Assembly: GCF_000525995.1 (NCBI RefSeq)
Contig: NZ_AODL01000005.1
Span: forward strand, 1-64,000
Length of the DNA: 64,000 nt
DNA from: Paenilisteria riparia FSL S10-1204
GTDB lineage: Bacteria; Bacillota; Bacilli; Lactobacillales; Listeriaceae
Direction: 5' to 3'
This document shows positions 8,454-17,817 of this stretch, in pieces. The notes below the pieces were generated by a model. That model was not told the origin of the DNA. It was given only the letters and a program-made list of their open reading frames with translations, and did not search any database. The translations under genes were made by a program, and so were the position numbers. Position 1 is the stretch's first letter. Each line of letters begins with the position of its first letter.

Positions 8454-10655
8454 ATGGGAGCCAAAAGGCAAGATTTAAATGTGTTTGGGATGACGTGTGC
8501 GGCTTGTTCTACGCGGGTGGAGAAGTCTTTAAATAAAACAACTGGGGTGGAACGGGCGAACGTGAATTTGGTGACGGAAAGCGCTGCGGTGTATTATGAT
8601 CCGGAACAAATAAGTCCTGAGGAACTAATAGGTGTTGTAAAACATGCAGGCTATGATGCGACAGAAAAGATGTCGAAAGAAGAGAAAGATGCTGTACTTG
8701 AAAAGCAGTTTAAACGAGAAGTTCACCGGTTTATTTTATCGGCGATTTTAGCTTTGCCACTCCTTTTGACGATGGTAACGCATATTCCTTATTTGCATCA
8801 TACAGCGTTTGCGATGCAGATTGATGCGCTTATCAACCCGACGATACAACTAATTTTAGCAACGGTGATTCAGTTTTATATCGGTTGGCGGTTTTATGAC
8901 GGGGCGTATAAGGCGCTTCGTGGTAAGAGTGCGAACATGGATGTGTTGGTGGCGCTTGGGACTTCGGCGGCGTATTTCTACAGTTTAGCGGAATATGTCC
9001 GGCAGCTGATGAATCCGGGGATAGAGGCGCATTACTATTTTGAAACGAGTGCGATTTTAATAACCTTGATTTTACTTGGAAAATTGCTTGAGAGTTATGC
9101 GACGTCTAAAACAACGCAGTCCATTGCGGGATTGTTGAAACTGCAATCAAAAGAAGCGGTTGTGTTGCGGGAAGGCAAGGAATGGAAAGTGCCGGTCGAT
9201 GCGTTGTCGATTGGCGATGTGATTTTAGTAAAACCGGGTGCAAAAGTGCCGATTGATGCGGTGGTTTTGTCTGGCGAAACGAGTATTGATGAGTCGATGA
9301 TTTCGGGGGAACCTGTGCCTGTAGAGAAAAAGGCTGGAGACGCAGTGATTGGCTCGACGGTGAATTTCGATGGAGCATTTGAGGCGAAAGTGACGAAACG
9401 GATGGACGAGACGGTGTTGTCGACGATTATTCAACTCGTGGAGGAAGCGCAAGGTGTGAAGGCGCCGATTCAACGATTGGCAGACCGGATTTCGGGGATT
9501 TTTGTACCGATTGTGTTGGCGATTGCTGCGGTCACTTTTATAATTTGGATGATTGTAACTGGTGGGGTACTGGATCAGTCCTTGCAGGTTGCGATTGCAG
9601 TACTTGTGATTGCTTGTCCTTGTGCGCTTGGTTTGGCAACGCCGACTGCGATCATGGCGGGAACCGGGAGAGGTGCGGAAAGTGGCATTCTTTTCAAAGG
9701 CGGCGAACATTTGGAACGCACAGCCAAAGTCGATACGGTAATTTTTGATAAAACAGGAACGTTAACAGAAGGCAAGCTGCAAGTAACGAGTGTATTGGAC
9801 GTGCATGAGGACTTCGCTCGCTTTATCGTGACGATGGAAGAACAGTCAGAACACCCGATTGCTAAAGCCGTGTTGGCACATTTTGAAGGGCAGAAAATGA
9901 ACGCGACGCAAGCAGAACGAATTCGTGCGAAGGCGGGTCACGGAATGACGGGCGTGCTTGACGGTAGCAAAGTATCGCTTGGCTCATATCGCTTTATCGC
10001 AAAAAAAGTAACGGTTCCAAAAGAAGCAGACGATGCGATGCAAGCTTGGATGAAAGCGGGACAAACGATTGTGGCGATGAGTATTGATGGCGCTTTTGCA
10101 GGAGCCTTTGGTTTGTTGGATACGCCTCGTTTGGAAGCGAAGGAAGCTATTTCGTGGTTGCGTGAACTTGGTGTGAAAACAGCGATTGCTTCTGGCGATC
10201 AACGGGTCGTCGTGGAAAATATTGCAGCAGAACTCGGCATTGATGACGTGTATGCGGAACAATTACCGAATGATAAAAGCGATTTAGTGGCTGATTTGCA
10301 AAAACAAGGGCATGTTGTTGCATTTGTCGGCGATGGAATCAATGATGCACCAGCCCTTGCGACCGCGGATACAGGCATTAGTATCGGAACAGGGACGGAC
10401 ATCGCGATAGAAACGGGCGACGTAACCCTTGTGGGGCACCAATTAACGCTTGTTCCGCAAACCATTCAACTAAGTCGAGCAACCATGCGCAACATTCGTC
10501 AAAACTTTTTCTGGGCACTGGCGTACAACTGTGCGGGTATTCCGATTGCAGCGCTAGGCTTACTCGCTCCTTGGGTGGCAGGTTTAGCGATGGCCGGAAG
10601 TTCCGTATCTGTCGTAACAAACGCGTTACGGTTAAAACGAGTAAAATTAAAATAA
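8454..10655 (+). CDS. copA: Copper-exporting P1B-type ATPase CopA
   Basis: A protein of about 733 residues that exports Cu(I) from the cytoplasm using ATP. Domain order: a single heavy-metal-associated domain with GMTCAAC (Cys15, Cys18), membrane helices, the actuator loop SGEPVPVEK, the metal channel CPC (Cys388, Cys390), the phosphorylated Asp432 in DKTGTLTE, SEHPIAKA (nucleotide-binding His), GDGINDAPALA, and the C-terminal MAGSSVSVVTNALRL of Cu-ATPases. Candidate starts are GTG 8442, TTG 8448 and ATG 8454; AGGAGG at 8437-8442 fits 8454 best. It shares a promoter with csoR. Confidence 0.95.
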   Translation: MGAKRQDLNVFGMTCAACSTRVEKSLNKTTGVERANVNLVTESAAVYYDPEQISPEELIGVVKHAGYDATEKMSKEEKDAVLEKQFKREVHRFILSAILALPLLLTMVTHIPYLHHTAFAMQIDALINPTIQLILATVIQFYIGWRFYDGAYKALRGKSANMDVLVALGTSAAYFYSLAEYVRQLMNPGIEAHYYFETSAILITLILLGKLLESYATSKTTQSIAGLLKLQSKEAVVLREGKEWKVPVDALSIGDVILVKPGAKVPIDAVVLSGETSIDESMISGEPVPVEKKAGDAVIGSTVNFDGAFEAKVTKRMDETVLSTIIQLVEEAQGVKAPIQRLADRISGIFVPIVLAIAAVTFIIWMIVTGGVLDQSLQVAIAVLVIACPCALGLATPTAIMAGTGRGAESGILFKGGEHLERTAKVDTVIFDKTGTLTEGKLQVTSVLDVHEDFARFIVTMEEQSEHPIAKAVLAHFEGQKMNATQAERIRAKAGHGMTGVLDGSKVSLGSYRFIAKKVTVPKEADDAMQAWMKAGQTIVAMSIDGAFAGAFGLLDTPRLEAKEAISWLRELGVKTAIASGDQRVVVENIAAELGIDDVYAEQLPNDKSDLVADLQKQGHVVAFVGDGINDAPALATADTGISIGTGTDIAIETGDVTLVGHQLTLVPQTIQLSRATMRNIRQNFFWALAYNCAGIPIAALGLLAPWVAGLAMAGSSVSVVTNALRLKRVKLK

Positions 10656-10663
10656 TGAAAACG

Positions 10664-10696
10664 GCTAGAAGTCACGCGATGATTTCTAGCTTTTTC
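10664..10696 (+). terminator. Terminator after copA
   Basis: An 11 bp stem, GCTAGAAGTCA with TGATTTCTAGC (one wobble pair), a CGCGA loop and TTTTT. It separates copA from nadR-pnuC and copZ. Confidence 0.88.
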
Positions 10697-10705
10697 GATT
10701 TACTA

Positions 10706-10744
10706 TTGACTTTCCATGTATTTTTGTTTAATATAATAAACAAA
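10706..10744 (+). promoter_or_regulatory. nadR-pnuC promoter overlapped by a perfect inverted repeat
   Basis: TTGACT (10706-10711), a 17 bp spacer and TAATAT (10729-10734). The arms TTTGTTTA (10723-10730) and TAAACAAA (10737-10744) form a perfect 8-6-8 dyad over the -10. It is a likely operator, plausibly for the helix-turn-helix of the adjacent NadR; that link is inference. Confidence 0.6.
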
Positions 10745-10765
10745 TACAAAAAGGGAGTGATTCAG

Positions 10766-12042
10766 ATGCAACGATATACATATTTAAAAACTAGCTTTAA
10801 AAGAAAACGGGCTTACTCTGCAACAAGCCGCCGATCGGATTGGCGTCACGAAAGGCTATCTGAGCCAATTAATTAATAATAAAATCAAAGAACCGAGCGC
10901 ACAAAAGTTGCAAGCGTTACATGAAGTTCTACATTTAGAATACCCTCCACGCGAAAAAAAATATCGGTGTTGTCTTTGGAAAGTTTTATCCACTACACAC
11001 AGGACATATTTATTTGATTCAGCGAGCTGCGAGCCAAGTGGATGAATTGCATGTGATTTTGTGTCATGATGCGTCGCGTGATTTCGATCTTTTTCAAAAA
11101 AGTTCGATGACGAAGCAGCCGACTGTGGAGGATCGTTGGCGCTGGTTGTTGCAGACGTTTAAATACCAAGACAATATTAAAATTCATGATTTATCAGAAG
11201 ATGGGATTCCGCCGTATCCGGATGGTTGGGATGAATGGGCTATTCGGGCGAAGAAGTTGCTTGCGGATAATCATATTCAAGCTAATGCGATTTATTCCAG
11301 TGAGCCGAAAGATGCGATTCGTTATCAAGAGTTGTTAGGCGTTGACACAATTGTGATTGATGCGGAACGGTCGTTTATGAATATCAGCGCGACGCAAATT
11401 AGACAGGAGCCGTTTCATTATTGGGATTACATTCCGACAGAAGTAAAGCCGTTTTTCGTTCGTAAAGTCGCTATTTTGGGTGGGGAGTCCAGTGGGAAAT
11501 CAACATTGGTGAATAAACTTGCAAATACCTTTAACACAACTAGTGCTTGGGAATACGGGCGGGATTACGTGTTTTCTCACCTTGGTGGGAACGAGAAGGC
11601 ATTGCAGTTTTCCGATTATGATAAAATTTCGCTCGGTCAGGCGCAATATATTGATTTTGCAGTGAAGTATGCGAATAAAGTGGCATTTATTGATACAGAT
11701 TATGTGACGACCCAAGCTTTTTGTATGACGTATGAGGGACAAAAGCATCCGTTTGTGCAGGCGATGATTGAGACGCAGCCGTTTGATTTGGTTATTTTGC
11801 TCGAAAATAATACGCCTTGGGTGAATGACGGCTTGCGACACCTAGGTACCAAGGAAAAACGTAAAGATTTTCAGGAGTTATTAAAGCAACTAATGTATGA
11901 GAATAACATTCCGTATGTGGCGATTACTTCTGGGAATTACGAGGAACGTTACTTGGAGAGCATTCGTTTAGTAGAGCAGCTATTAAATGACAAAAAGGAG
12001 CAAAACAATGAAAACTCTAATTATGAAAATTGGTCGAAATAA
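10766..12042 (+). CDS. nadR: NadR-like trifunctional protein: HTH, NMN adenylyltransferase, ribosylnicotinamide kinase; two apparent frameshifts
   Basis: Three frames join. An N-terminal helix-turn-helix reads LQQAADRIGVTKGYLSQLIN. Next is a nucleotidyltransferase with GKFYPLHTGH and ISATQIR (converts NMN to NAD). Last is a P-loop kinase with GGESSGKST and FIDTDYVTT (phosphorylates nicotinamide riboside). Removing one A from the run at 10786-10790 and one from the run of eight at 10954-10961 gives one continuous protein of about 424 residues. The longest uninterrupted frame begins inside the adenylyltransferase at 11014. AAGGGAG precedes the ATG at 10766. It overlaps pnuC by 35 bp. The gene lies between copA and copZ, where I recall none in L. 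monocytogenes. Confidence 0.85.
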
Positions 12043-12703
12043 GGCGTATCCATACGTTTCTGTAGTACTTGTGACAATTGCTTTTCTGGCGACAAATCCA
12101 CTTTCTAACTTTGAATGGCGTTACTTACTATCATTTATAGGAGCAATCTGTGGTTTGATTTGTGTGATTTTACTGGCGAAAGGCAAGAACAGTGGGAATG
12201 TTTTTGGGATGCTGGCGGGTTTTGGTGAGATGAGTGGTAACTTGTTGGGTCGAAACGTTGGTGCCGCGCTACCAAGCATTTATTATTTTGTGACGCATAT
12301 TTTTGGCTTAGTGACCTGGAAGAAACATTTAAACGAGGAAGCGACTTTAAAACCACGACAACTAACCGAACGTCATTTTGGGATTGCGATTATTTTTATT
12401 ATCGTGGCATCTTTTGTGAATATGTACTTAACGGGGATTCTTGGTGTGGCCAATGATCCATATCAGCTGATGTTGAATAATTTTATTTTTGCATTAGGTG
12501 TGACGGCGCAGTTTTTGATGATTGCTAGGTTTAGTTTTAACTGGTATTTGTGGATTATCATGAATGTACTGGTTATTTCGCTTAATATTTATACGAAAAA
12601 CCCGATTATTGCAACGCAGTACGCAATTTATTTGTTCAATGCGGTTTATGGGTTATTGGAATGGCAGGATACGGAGAAAAAGAAAGTGTTGTCCGTGCAA
12701 TGA
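12008..12703 (+). CDS. pnuC: Nicotinamide riboside transporter PnuC
   Basis: A membrane protein of about 231 residues with seven or so hydrophobic helices and the PnuC patterns FGMLAGFGEMSGN, SIYYFVTHIFGLVTWKKH and YLWIIMNVLVISLN. It imports nicotinamide riboside by facilitated diffusion, trapped by phosphorylation through NadR's kinase domain. ATG at 12008 is chosen because AAGGAG ends 7 nt before it; the overlap with nadR suggests translational coupling. Together the pair forms a salvage route from riboside to NAD. Confidence 0.92.
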   Translation: MKTLIMKIGRNKAYPYVSVVLVTIAFLATNPLSNFEWRYLLSFIGAICGLICVILLAKGKNSGNVFGMLAGFGEMSGNLLGRNVGAALPSIYYFVTHIFGLVTWKKHLNEEATLKPRQLTERHFGIAIIFIIVASFVNMYLTGILGVANDPYQLMLNNFIFALGVTAQFLMIARFSFNWYLWIIMNVLVISLNIYTKNPIIATQYAIYLFNAVYGLLEWQDTEKKKVLSVQ

Positions 12704-12752
12704 TTACGTGGGAGGGGTATAATAAAAGTATAGAAATAATAAGGAGTGACGG

Positions 12753-12965
12753 ATGATGGCGAAATTAGTCCTAGAAGTAGAAGGTATGAGTTGCGAGCAT
12801 TGCGAAAAGCGTGTGCGTGAAGCAATTGAATCTGTGGAAGGTGTGCAGCAAGCTGTAATCTCACTTGAAGTGGGCACAGCAGAAGTGACTTATGATGAGG
12901 GCAAAGAAGTAAAAGATAATATTGCAGAAGCCGTAGATGAAGCAGGCTATGAAGTTGTCATTTAA
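12753..12965 (+). CDS. copZ: Copper chaperone CopZ
   Basis: A 70-residue heavy-metal-associated domain with the Cu(I) motif GMSCEHC near residue 12 and the usual ferredoxin-like pattern ending GYEVVI. It would deliver Cu(I) to CopA or CsoR. AAGGAG lies 6 nt before ATG 12753; ATG 12756 is equally possible. A TATAAT at 12718-12723 is preceded by GGAGGGG, part of which resembles a CsoR half-box, so it may have its own copper-responsive promoter; the -35 is poor. It is separated from csoR-copA by nadR-pnuC. Confidence 0.93.
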   Translation: MMAKLVLEVEGMSCEHCEKRVREAIESVEGVQQAVISLEVGTAEVTYDEGKEVKDNIAEAVDEAGYEVVI

Positions 12966-12982
12966 GCTATAGATAGATTAGT

Positions 12983-13036
12983 AAAGCAAGTAAAAACGGG
13001 AGGACATAGAATTGTCTTTTGCTTTTACTTGTTTTT
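12983..13036 (+). terminator. Terminator after copZ
   Basis: AAAGCAAGTAAAA pairs with TTTTACTTGTTTTT across a loop of about 27 nt, ending in a T run. Confidence 0.72.
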
Positions 13037-13150
13037 CTAGTTTGGGAGCAACAAAAGCTGTCCTTTCTAGGCAAAAGCTGATAGAATATATAAGAAGTTA
13101 GAAATATAAATTTACTAGGGTGCTTTAGTGAGAAAGTGGTGAGCAAAAGA

Positions 13151-14650
13151 ATGGAACAAGGACCAACAAATTCGAATGAACCAAACGATGTGGAGAAGAA
13201 ACCAGAAACTCCTAATAAAGGCTTTATTCGGATGAAAACTTTCCCGTTTGTATTGTTGCTCTTTGGCTGTGTGTTCGTAACAGCGTTAGTGACGGCGTTA
13301 GTTATGTCTCTTGGTGCGGACAAGCAAGTGAAAGTGGCGATTCCAGAACGGAAAGAGTTTACGAAGCTTTACAATGTATACGATGAGATTCAGAATAAAT
13401 ATTTTAAGGATGTTAACACGGATAAATTGATGGAAGGTGCGATTACTGGCATGGTCGATTCACTCGGCGATCCGTATTCTTCTTTCATGTCGAAAAAAGA
13501 AGCAGAAGAGTTTGATGATACAATTTCTTCTAGTTTTTCTGGCGTTGGTGTCGAAATACAGGAGAAAGATGGCTACATAACAGTTGTTTCGCCAATCAAG
13601 AATTCTCCAGCAGCGGCTGCAGGTTTACGCCCGAATGACAAAATTGTGGAAGTGGATGGGAAGTCTATTAAAGGCGTTTCTTCAACGGAAGCAACAACGA
13701 AAATCCGTGGCAAGAAAGGGACGAGCGTAACATTGACTATTTCGCGCCCTGGCACGGATAAACCTTTTGATGTGAAACTTGTTCGAGATGAAATTCCGAT
13801 TGAAACAGTTTATGCGACCATAAATGCTGACAAAATCGCAACGATTCAAATTACGACTTTCTCAGAAAACACATATAGCGAGCTTGAAAAAGCCTTGAAA
13901 GACATGGACAGCAAAGGTATGAAAGGTCTAGTGGTTGATTTGCGAGGGAACCCAGGCGGTCTACTCGATCAAGCGGTTGACATTGCGAGTCTTTTCCTAC
14001 CTGATGGCAAAGTTGTTGTGCAAGAGGAAGCTAAAGATGGCACGAAGCAAGTCATTAAATCGGACAGTAGCGCACATAATGGCTATAAAGTGAAAGTACC
14101 TGTGACGATGTTGATTGATGAAGGTAGCGCCAGTGCATCAGAAATTTTAGCAGCAGCGGCTAGCCAATCTGGCGGCATTAAGCTTGTTGGTGCGAAATCG
14201 TTTGGTAAAGGAACGGTACAAACAGCGGCACCACTTAGCGATGGCTCATTACTTAAACTAACGGTTGCCAAATGGCTAACACCAGACGGAGACTGGATTC
14301 ATGAAAAAGGTATCAAACCGGATGTAGCAGTAGCATTACCAGCCTATGCGACTATGGCGATTCCAGATGCATCAAAAACATATAAAGAAAATAGCTTTGG
14401 TGATGATGTGAAAACCATTGAATCGATGCTTGCGGCACTGAACTATAAAGTCGGTAAAGTAGATGGCTTGTATGATGCTGATACAACAGCAGCTGTGAAG
14501 CAATTTCAAACAGCTAGCAAGCTTAAAGTAGATGGTATTATGACTGGTGACACAACCAATGCACTAATCACTGCCATTCAAAAGCACTTAAAAGACACGG
14601 ACCCGCAACAGCAAAAAGCAGTTCAATTAGTGAAAGAACAACTGAAGTAA
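13151..14650 (+). CDS. ctpA: C-terminal processing serine protease CtpA (peptidase S41)
   Basis: A protein of 499 residues. A cytoplasmic tail precedes a transmembrane helix (about residues 30-50), then a PDZ domain (SGVGVEIQEKDG to about residue 185), the S41 protease domain with catalytic Ser328 in GSASASE and Lys353 in FGKGTVQ, and a C-terminal peptidoglycan-binding domain (NYKVGKVDGLYDADT). It should cleave exported proteins from their C-terminus at the outer membrane face. ATG at 13151 is preferred over GTG at 13136 for its GGTGAG site. A marR gene follows after 12 bp. Confidence 0.93.
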   Translation: MEQGPTNSNEPNDVEKKPETPNKGFIRMKTFPFVLLLFGCVFVTALVTALVMSLGADKQVKVAIPERKEFTKLYNVYDEIQNKYFKDVNTDKLMEGAITGMVDSLGDPYSSFMSKKEAEEFDDTISSSFSGVGVEIQEKDGYITVVSPIKNSPAAAAGLRPNDKIVEVDGKSIKGVSSTEATTKIRGKKGTSVTLTISRPGTDKPFDVKLVRDEIPIETVYATINADKIATIQITTFSENTYSELEKALKDMDSKGMKGLVVDLRGNPGGLLDQAVDIASLFLPDGKVVVQEEAKDGTKQVIKSDSSAHNGYKVKVPVTMLIDEGSASASEILAAAASQSGGIKLVGAKSFGKGTVQTAAPLSDGSLLKLTVAKWLTPDGDWIHEKGIKPDVAVALPAYATMAIPDASKTYKENSFGDDVKTIESMLAALNYKVGKVDGLYDADTTAAVKQFQTASKLKVDGIMTGDTTNALITAIQKHLKDTDPQQQKAVQLVKEQLK

Positions 14651-14662
14651 GGAGGCTTTGAC

Positions 14663-15067
14663 GTGGATGATTTTCTGGAAATTGAGACGGCTGTAAAGCG
14701 CGTTTTTAATAGTTTTCGACATGAAGTGGATGGTATTTTAGAGCGCAAAATGACAGGTGGAGAATTTCGGGTACTTAGCCTGATTGCTAGCGGTATCAAC
14801 CGAACCACGGATTTATCGAAAAAGTTAGATGTGTCGGCAAGTCATATTACAGCAATTACCGACGCGTTAGTTGCCAATCAATTCATTACAAGACATCGTT
14901 CCGAAGTAGATCGTCGAATTATCGTATTAGAACTGACGGAAGAAGCGGAAGTATTTGTAAATTCGATTGAGAAGAAGAAAAAAGCAATGCTTGTTCGTCG
15001 CTTTTCTGTATTTACAGAAGAAGAGCGCGAGCAGTTCCAAATGTTGCTGAAGAAGTTAGCTGAATAG
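14663..15067 (+). CDS. MarR family transcriptional regulator
   Basis: A protein of 134 residues with a winged helix: LSLIASGINRTTDLSKKL, then the recognition region VSASHITAITDALVA and the wing RHRSEVDRRIIVLELTEEA. MarR proteins are dimeric repressors released by small ligands or oxidation; there is no Cys here, so a ligand or metal-free mechanism is more likely. Targets are unknown; the neighbouring ctpA and metal transporter are candidates. GTG start with AAGGAGG. It lies 12 bp after ctpA, so probably in the same operon (lmo1851-lmo1850 order). Confidence 0.9.
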   Translation: MDDFLEIETAVKRVFNSFRHEVDGILERKMTGGEFRVLSLIASGINRTTDLSKKLDVSASHITAITDALVANQFITRHRSEVDRRIIVLELTEEAEVFVNSIEKKKKAMLVRRFSVFTEEEREQFQMLLKKLAE

Positions 15068-15076
15068 ATTGCAGGA

Positions 15077-15106
15077 AACGCAAACCGTGATGGTTTGCGT
15101 TTTTTG
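15077..15106 (+). terminator. Terminator after marR
   Basis: A perfect 10 bp stem AACGCAAACC/GGTTTGCGTT with a 5 nt loop, followed by TTTTT. Confidence 0.93.
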
Positions 15107-15111
15107 CTGTT

Positions 15112-15172
15112 AGGGCTTTTCGAAGGTATGAGTTACAGGCTCATTATAAGTGTGGACACAGCATGGGTTCTT
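15112..15172 (+). repeat. Degenerate copy of the TTCGAAG hairpin repeat
   Basis: The sequence keeps TTCGAAG, TGAGTTACAG, then an ATATAAG-like block and GTGGACA, aligned base for base with the two clear copies at 22345-22458 but with several substitutions. The stem is only partly kept. It lies between a terminator and the metal transporter promoter. Confidence 0.55.
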
Positions 15173-15195
15173 TCTTATTACCAAACGAAGATTTC

Positions 15196-15252
15196 TTTAC
15201 AAATCCATTTATATAGGCTATACTATCTATAAAGTTTCCTTAGAGAAACATT
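15196..15252 (+). promoter_or_regulatory. Promoter of the Mn/Zn ABC operon with a candidate MntR box
   Basis: TTTACA (15196-15201), a 17 bp spacer and TATACT (15219-15224). The dyad AAGTTTCCTTAGAGAAAC at about 15232-15249 covers the expected start point. On the other strand it reads TTTCTCTAAGGAAACTT, close to the Bacillus MntR site type TTTGCCTTAAGGAAACT, so Mn-MntR repression is likely. A zinc (Zur) box would look different. Confidence 0.65.
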
Positions 15253-15297
15253 GTTAGTTTCGTGTAACAAATAGTCGCATAGGAAAAGGTGATGGTG

Positions 15298-16017
15298 ATG
15301 TTAGTAGAAAATTTATCAATTGCATATGGACAAAAGCAAGTCGTGGAGAATGTTTCACTTCAAATAGCTCCTGGAAAAATGACGGGAATTATCGGGCCAA
15401 ATGGTGCTGGGAAATCGACGTTTCTAAAAGGATTAATAGGCTTGATTCCAGCCGAGTCTGGGACGGTTACATGGGAAGGTGAGTCGATGCAAGGAATTCG
15501 TGGAAGAATGGCATATGTACCGCAGCGCAATAGTGTAGACTTGACGTTTCCAATTACGGTGTTGGACACGGTGTTGATTGGGACGTATCCGCAACTTGGA
15601 TTGATGAAATGGCCACGGAAGAAAGAACGGCAAATCGCACGAGATGCTTTGGCACAAGTGGATATGCTGGATTTTTCGAAACGACAGATTGGTGAGTTGT
15701 CGGGTGGTCAGTTGCAGCGGGTTTTTATTGCGCGAGCTTTGGCGCAACAGGCCGATATTTTCTTGTTGGATGAACCATTTGTCGGCATTGATATGACAAG
15801 TGAAGCTTTGATTGTGCGTGTTTTGCAAAAATTAAGAGATGAAGGCAAAACAATGATTGTTGTCCACCATGATTTCCATAAGGTGGCAGGGTATTTTGAT
15901 GAGGTCATTTTGCTGAATAAGGTATTAGTTGCACATGGGGATACGACGAAGACTTTTACGGAAGAGAATATATTAAAGGCATATGGTCAAGGTTTTCGGT
16001 TTGGAGGTGTTAGCTAA
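15298..16017 (+). CDS. mntB: Manganese (or zinc) ABC transporter, ATP-binding protein
   Basis: A protein of 239 residues with Walker A GPNGAGKST, the signature LSGGQLQR, Walker B IFLLDEPF and the H-loop VVHHDFHK. It powers uptake by the permease encoded next, which starts on the last base of its stop codon. ATG 15298 is chosen over GTG 15289 and ATG 15292 because AAGGTGA ends 5 nt before it. Corresponds to lmo1849. Metal choice rests on the MntR-like promoter box. Confidence 0.85.
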   Translation: MLVENLSIAYGQKQVVENVSLQIAPGKMTGIIGPNGAGKSTFLKGLIGLIPAESGTVTWEGESMQGIRGRMAYVPQRNSVDLTFPITVLDTVLIGTYPQLGLMKWPRKKERQIARDALAQVDMLDFSKRQIGELSGGQLQRVFIARALAQQADIFLLDEPFVGIDMTSEALIVRVLQKLRDEGKTMIVVHHDFHKVAGYFDEVILLNKVLVAHGDTTKTFTEENILKAYGQGFRFGGVS

Positions 16018-16856
16018 TGCTGTTTTTGGAGGGTTTGATGGAATATGCATTTTTACAAAAGGCATTGTTGACATCGGTGATTGTTGGTGTTGTGTCGGGC
16101 GTGATAGGAAGTTTTATTATTTTACGTGGGATGTCGTTGATGGGAGATGCAATTTCACATGCGGTGTTACCGGGTGTTGCGGTTTCTTATATGCTGGGCG
16201 TGAACTTCTTTTTTGGAGCGGCGGCTTTTGGCGTTATTGCTGCGCTTGGGATTGGATTTGTGAATCAGAATAGTCGGATTAAAAATGATACGGCTATCGG
16301 CATTGTGTTCAGTTCATTTTTTGCATTAGGGATTATTATGATTTCGCTTGCGCAAAGTTCGACGGATTTGTATCATATTTTGTTCGGGAATGTGTTGGCA
16401 GTGCGGAATAGTGATATGTGGATTACGTTTGTGATTGGAGTTGTTGTATTGCTCTTGGTCGGGCTGTTTTATAAGGAACTGCTTGTGAGTTCGTTTGATC
16501 CAGTGATGGCGGAAAGTTATGGTTTGAGGGTGCGGGTGTTACATTATTTCTTGATGACCTTGTTGACGCTTGTGACGGTCGCTTCTTTGCAAACGGTAGG
16601 GATCATTCTGGTCGTGGCGATGCTGATTACACCTGCTGCGACAGCGTACTTACTGACGAATCGCTTATCAGTCATGTTGTTTTTAGCCGGGGGATTCGGA
16701 GCTTTAAGTGCGGTGATTGGGCTTTATTTCAGCTACATGTATAATCTTGCATCGGGTGCTTCAATCGTTCTTGCGGCCACGGTTTTGTTTATCCTTGTAT
16801 TCATATTTTCGCCGAAGCAAGGACTTATTTTTGGAAAACGGAGCGTGAACCAATGA
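16017..16856 (+). CDS. mntC: Manganese (or zinc) ABC transporter, permease
   Basis: A membrane protein of 279 residues of the ABC-3 family with about eight or nine helices. Typical patterns: [30 protein letters not shown] near residue 25-54 and [24 protein letters not shown] near residue 190. It translocates the metal delivered by the lipoprotein. Stop-start overlaps on both sides (1 bp with the ATPase, 4 bp with the lipoprotein) show a tight three-gene operon. Symbol follows Listeria/Bacillus usage and is tentative. Confidence 0.85.
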   Translation: MLFLEGLMEYAFLQKALLTSVIVGVVSGVIGSFIILRGMSLMGDAISHAVLPGVAVSYMLGVNFFFGAAAFGVIAALGIGFVNQNSRIKNDTAIGIVFSSFFALGIIMISLAQSSTDLYHILFGNVLAVRNSDMWITFVIGVVVLLLVGLFYKELLVSSFDPVMAESYGLRVRVLHYFLMTLLTLVTVASLQTVGIILVVAMLITPAATAYLLTNRLSVMLFLAGGFGALSAVIGLYFSYMYNLASGASIVLAATVLFILVFIFSPKQGLIFGKRSVNQ

Positions 16857-17761
16857 AAAAAATGATTCTAGCGCTGATGATGGTGCTTTTAGGTGTTATT
16901 TTAACCTCGTGTGGTGGGAAAGAGAAGGCCACGGATTCGGGGAGATTACAAGTTGTGACGACCTATTCGATTTTGTATGATATGGTGAAACAGGTTGGTG
17001 GCGATAAAATCGAGCTGTACAGCATTGTGCCTGTCGGGGTTGATCCACATGAATATGATCCATTGCCAAAAGATGTGCAGAAAATGGCGGATGCGGACAT
17101 TGTCTTTTATAATGGTTTGAATTTGGAGACGGGAAATGGCTGGTTTGATCGCTTGATGGCGTCTTCGGGGCAAAAGGAGGCGGTAGCGCTGAGCAAAGGT
17201 GTTGCGCCTAAATTCTTGCATGCGAAGGGGAAGGAAAGTGAGACGGACCCGCACGCGTGGCTTGATTTGCAAAACGGGATGAAGTACGTTGCCAATGCGC
17301 GTGATGCGTTGGTGAAGGCAGATCCGGATAATGCGGCATATTATAAGGAACGCGCGAAAGCCTACACGGCAAAACTTGCAAAATTAGATGGGGAAGCGAA
17401 GACGAAGTTTGCAGATTTGGAAAATAAGACGCTGGTGACGAGTGAAGGAGCGTTTAAATATTTCGCGGCAGCGTACGGACTGAACGCTGCGTATATTTGG
17501 GAAATCAATACGGAGAACCAAGGGACGCCAGATCAGATGAAGCAGGTCATCGAGACAATCCGGACGAATAAAGTGCCAGCATTGTTCGTGGAAACGAGCG
17601 TTGATTCGCGGAGCATGGAGAGCGTGTCGAATGAGACGAGTGTTCCAATTTTTGCAAAATTATTTACGGACTCGACCGCAAAACAAGGAAAGACTGGCGA
17701 TTCGTATTTAGAAATGATGCAATGGAATTTAGATAAAATACACGAAGGCCTTGCAAAATAA
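16853..17761 (+). CDS. mntA: Manganese (or zinc) ABC transporter, substrate-binding lipoprotein
   Basis: A protein of 302 residues of the cluster A-I metal-binding family. Signal peptide [14 protein letters not shown] and lipobox LTSCGG give lipid attachment at Cys20. Metal ligands: His in GVDPHEYDP, His in DPHAWLD, Glu in LFVETSVDS and Asp in LFTDST, the two His, Glu, Asp set usual for Mn. The His-rich loop of zinc-binding ZnuA proteins is absent, which favours Mn. It overlaps the permease by 4 bp and ends at a long hairpin. Confidence 0.87.
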   Translation: MKKMILALMMVLLGVILTSCGGKEKATDSGRLQVVTTYSILYDMVKQVGGDKIELYSIVPVGVDPHEYDPLPKDVQKMADADIVFYNGLNLETGNGWFDRLMASSGQKEAVALSKGVAPKFLHAKGKESETDPHAWLDLQNGMKYVANARDALVKADPDNAAYYKERAKAYTAKLAKLDGEAKTKFADLENKTLVTSEGAFKYFAAAYGLNAAYIWEINTENQGTPDQMKQVIETIRTNKVPALFVETSVDSRSMESVSNETSVPIFAKLFTDSTAKQGKTGDSYLEMMQWNLDKIHEGLAK

Positions 17762-17816
17762 AAGTTGGAATTTAGCATGACAAATCGAGGTATTTGTTCT
17801 GCTAAGTTCCAACTTT
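17761..17816. terminator. Long bidirectional terminator between the metal operon and the MATE gene
   Basis: AAAGTTGGAATTTAGCA pairs with TGCTAAGTTCCAACTTT (17 bp, one wobble) and the loop can extend with CAAAT/ATTTG. T and A runs flank it, and both converging stop codons abut it. Confidence 0.95.
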
Positions 17817-17817
17817 T

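Noticed and set aside
9225-9710. Long antisense frame (161 codons) inside copA
   Set aside because: It is a mirror of copA codon bias; the sense frame carries all Cu-ATPase motifs.
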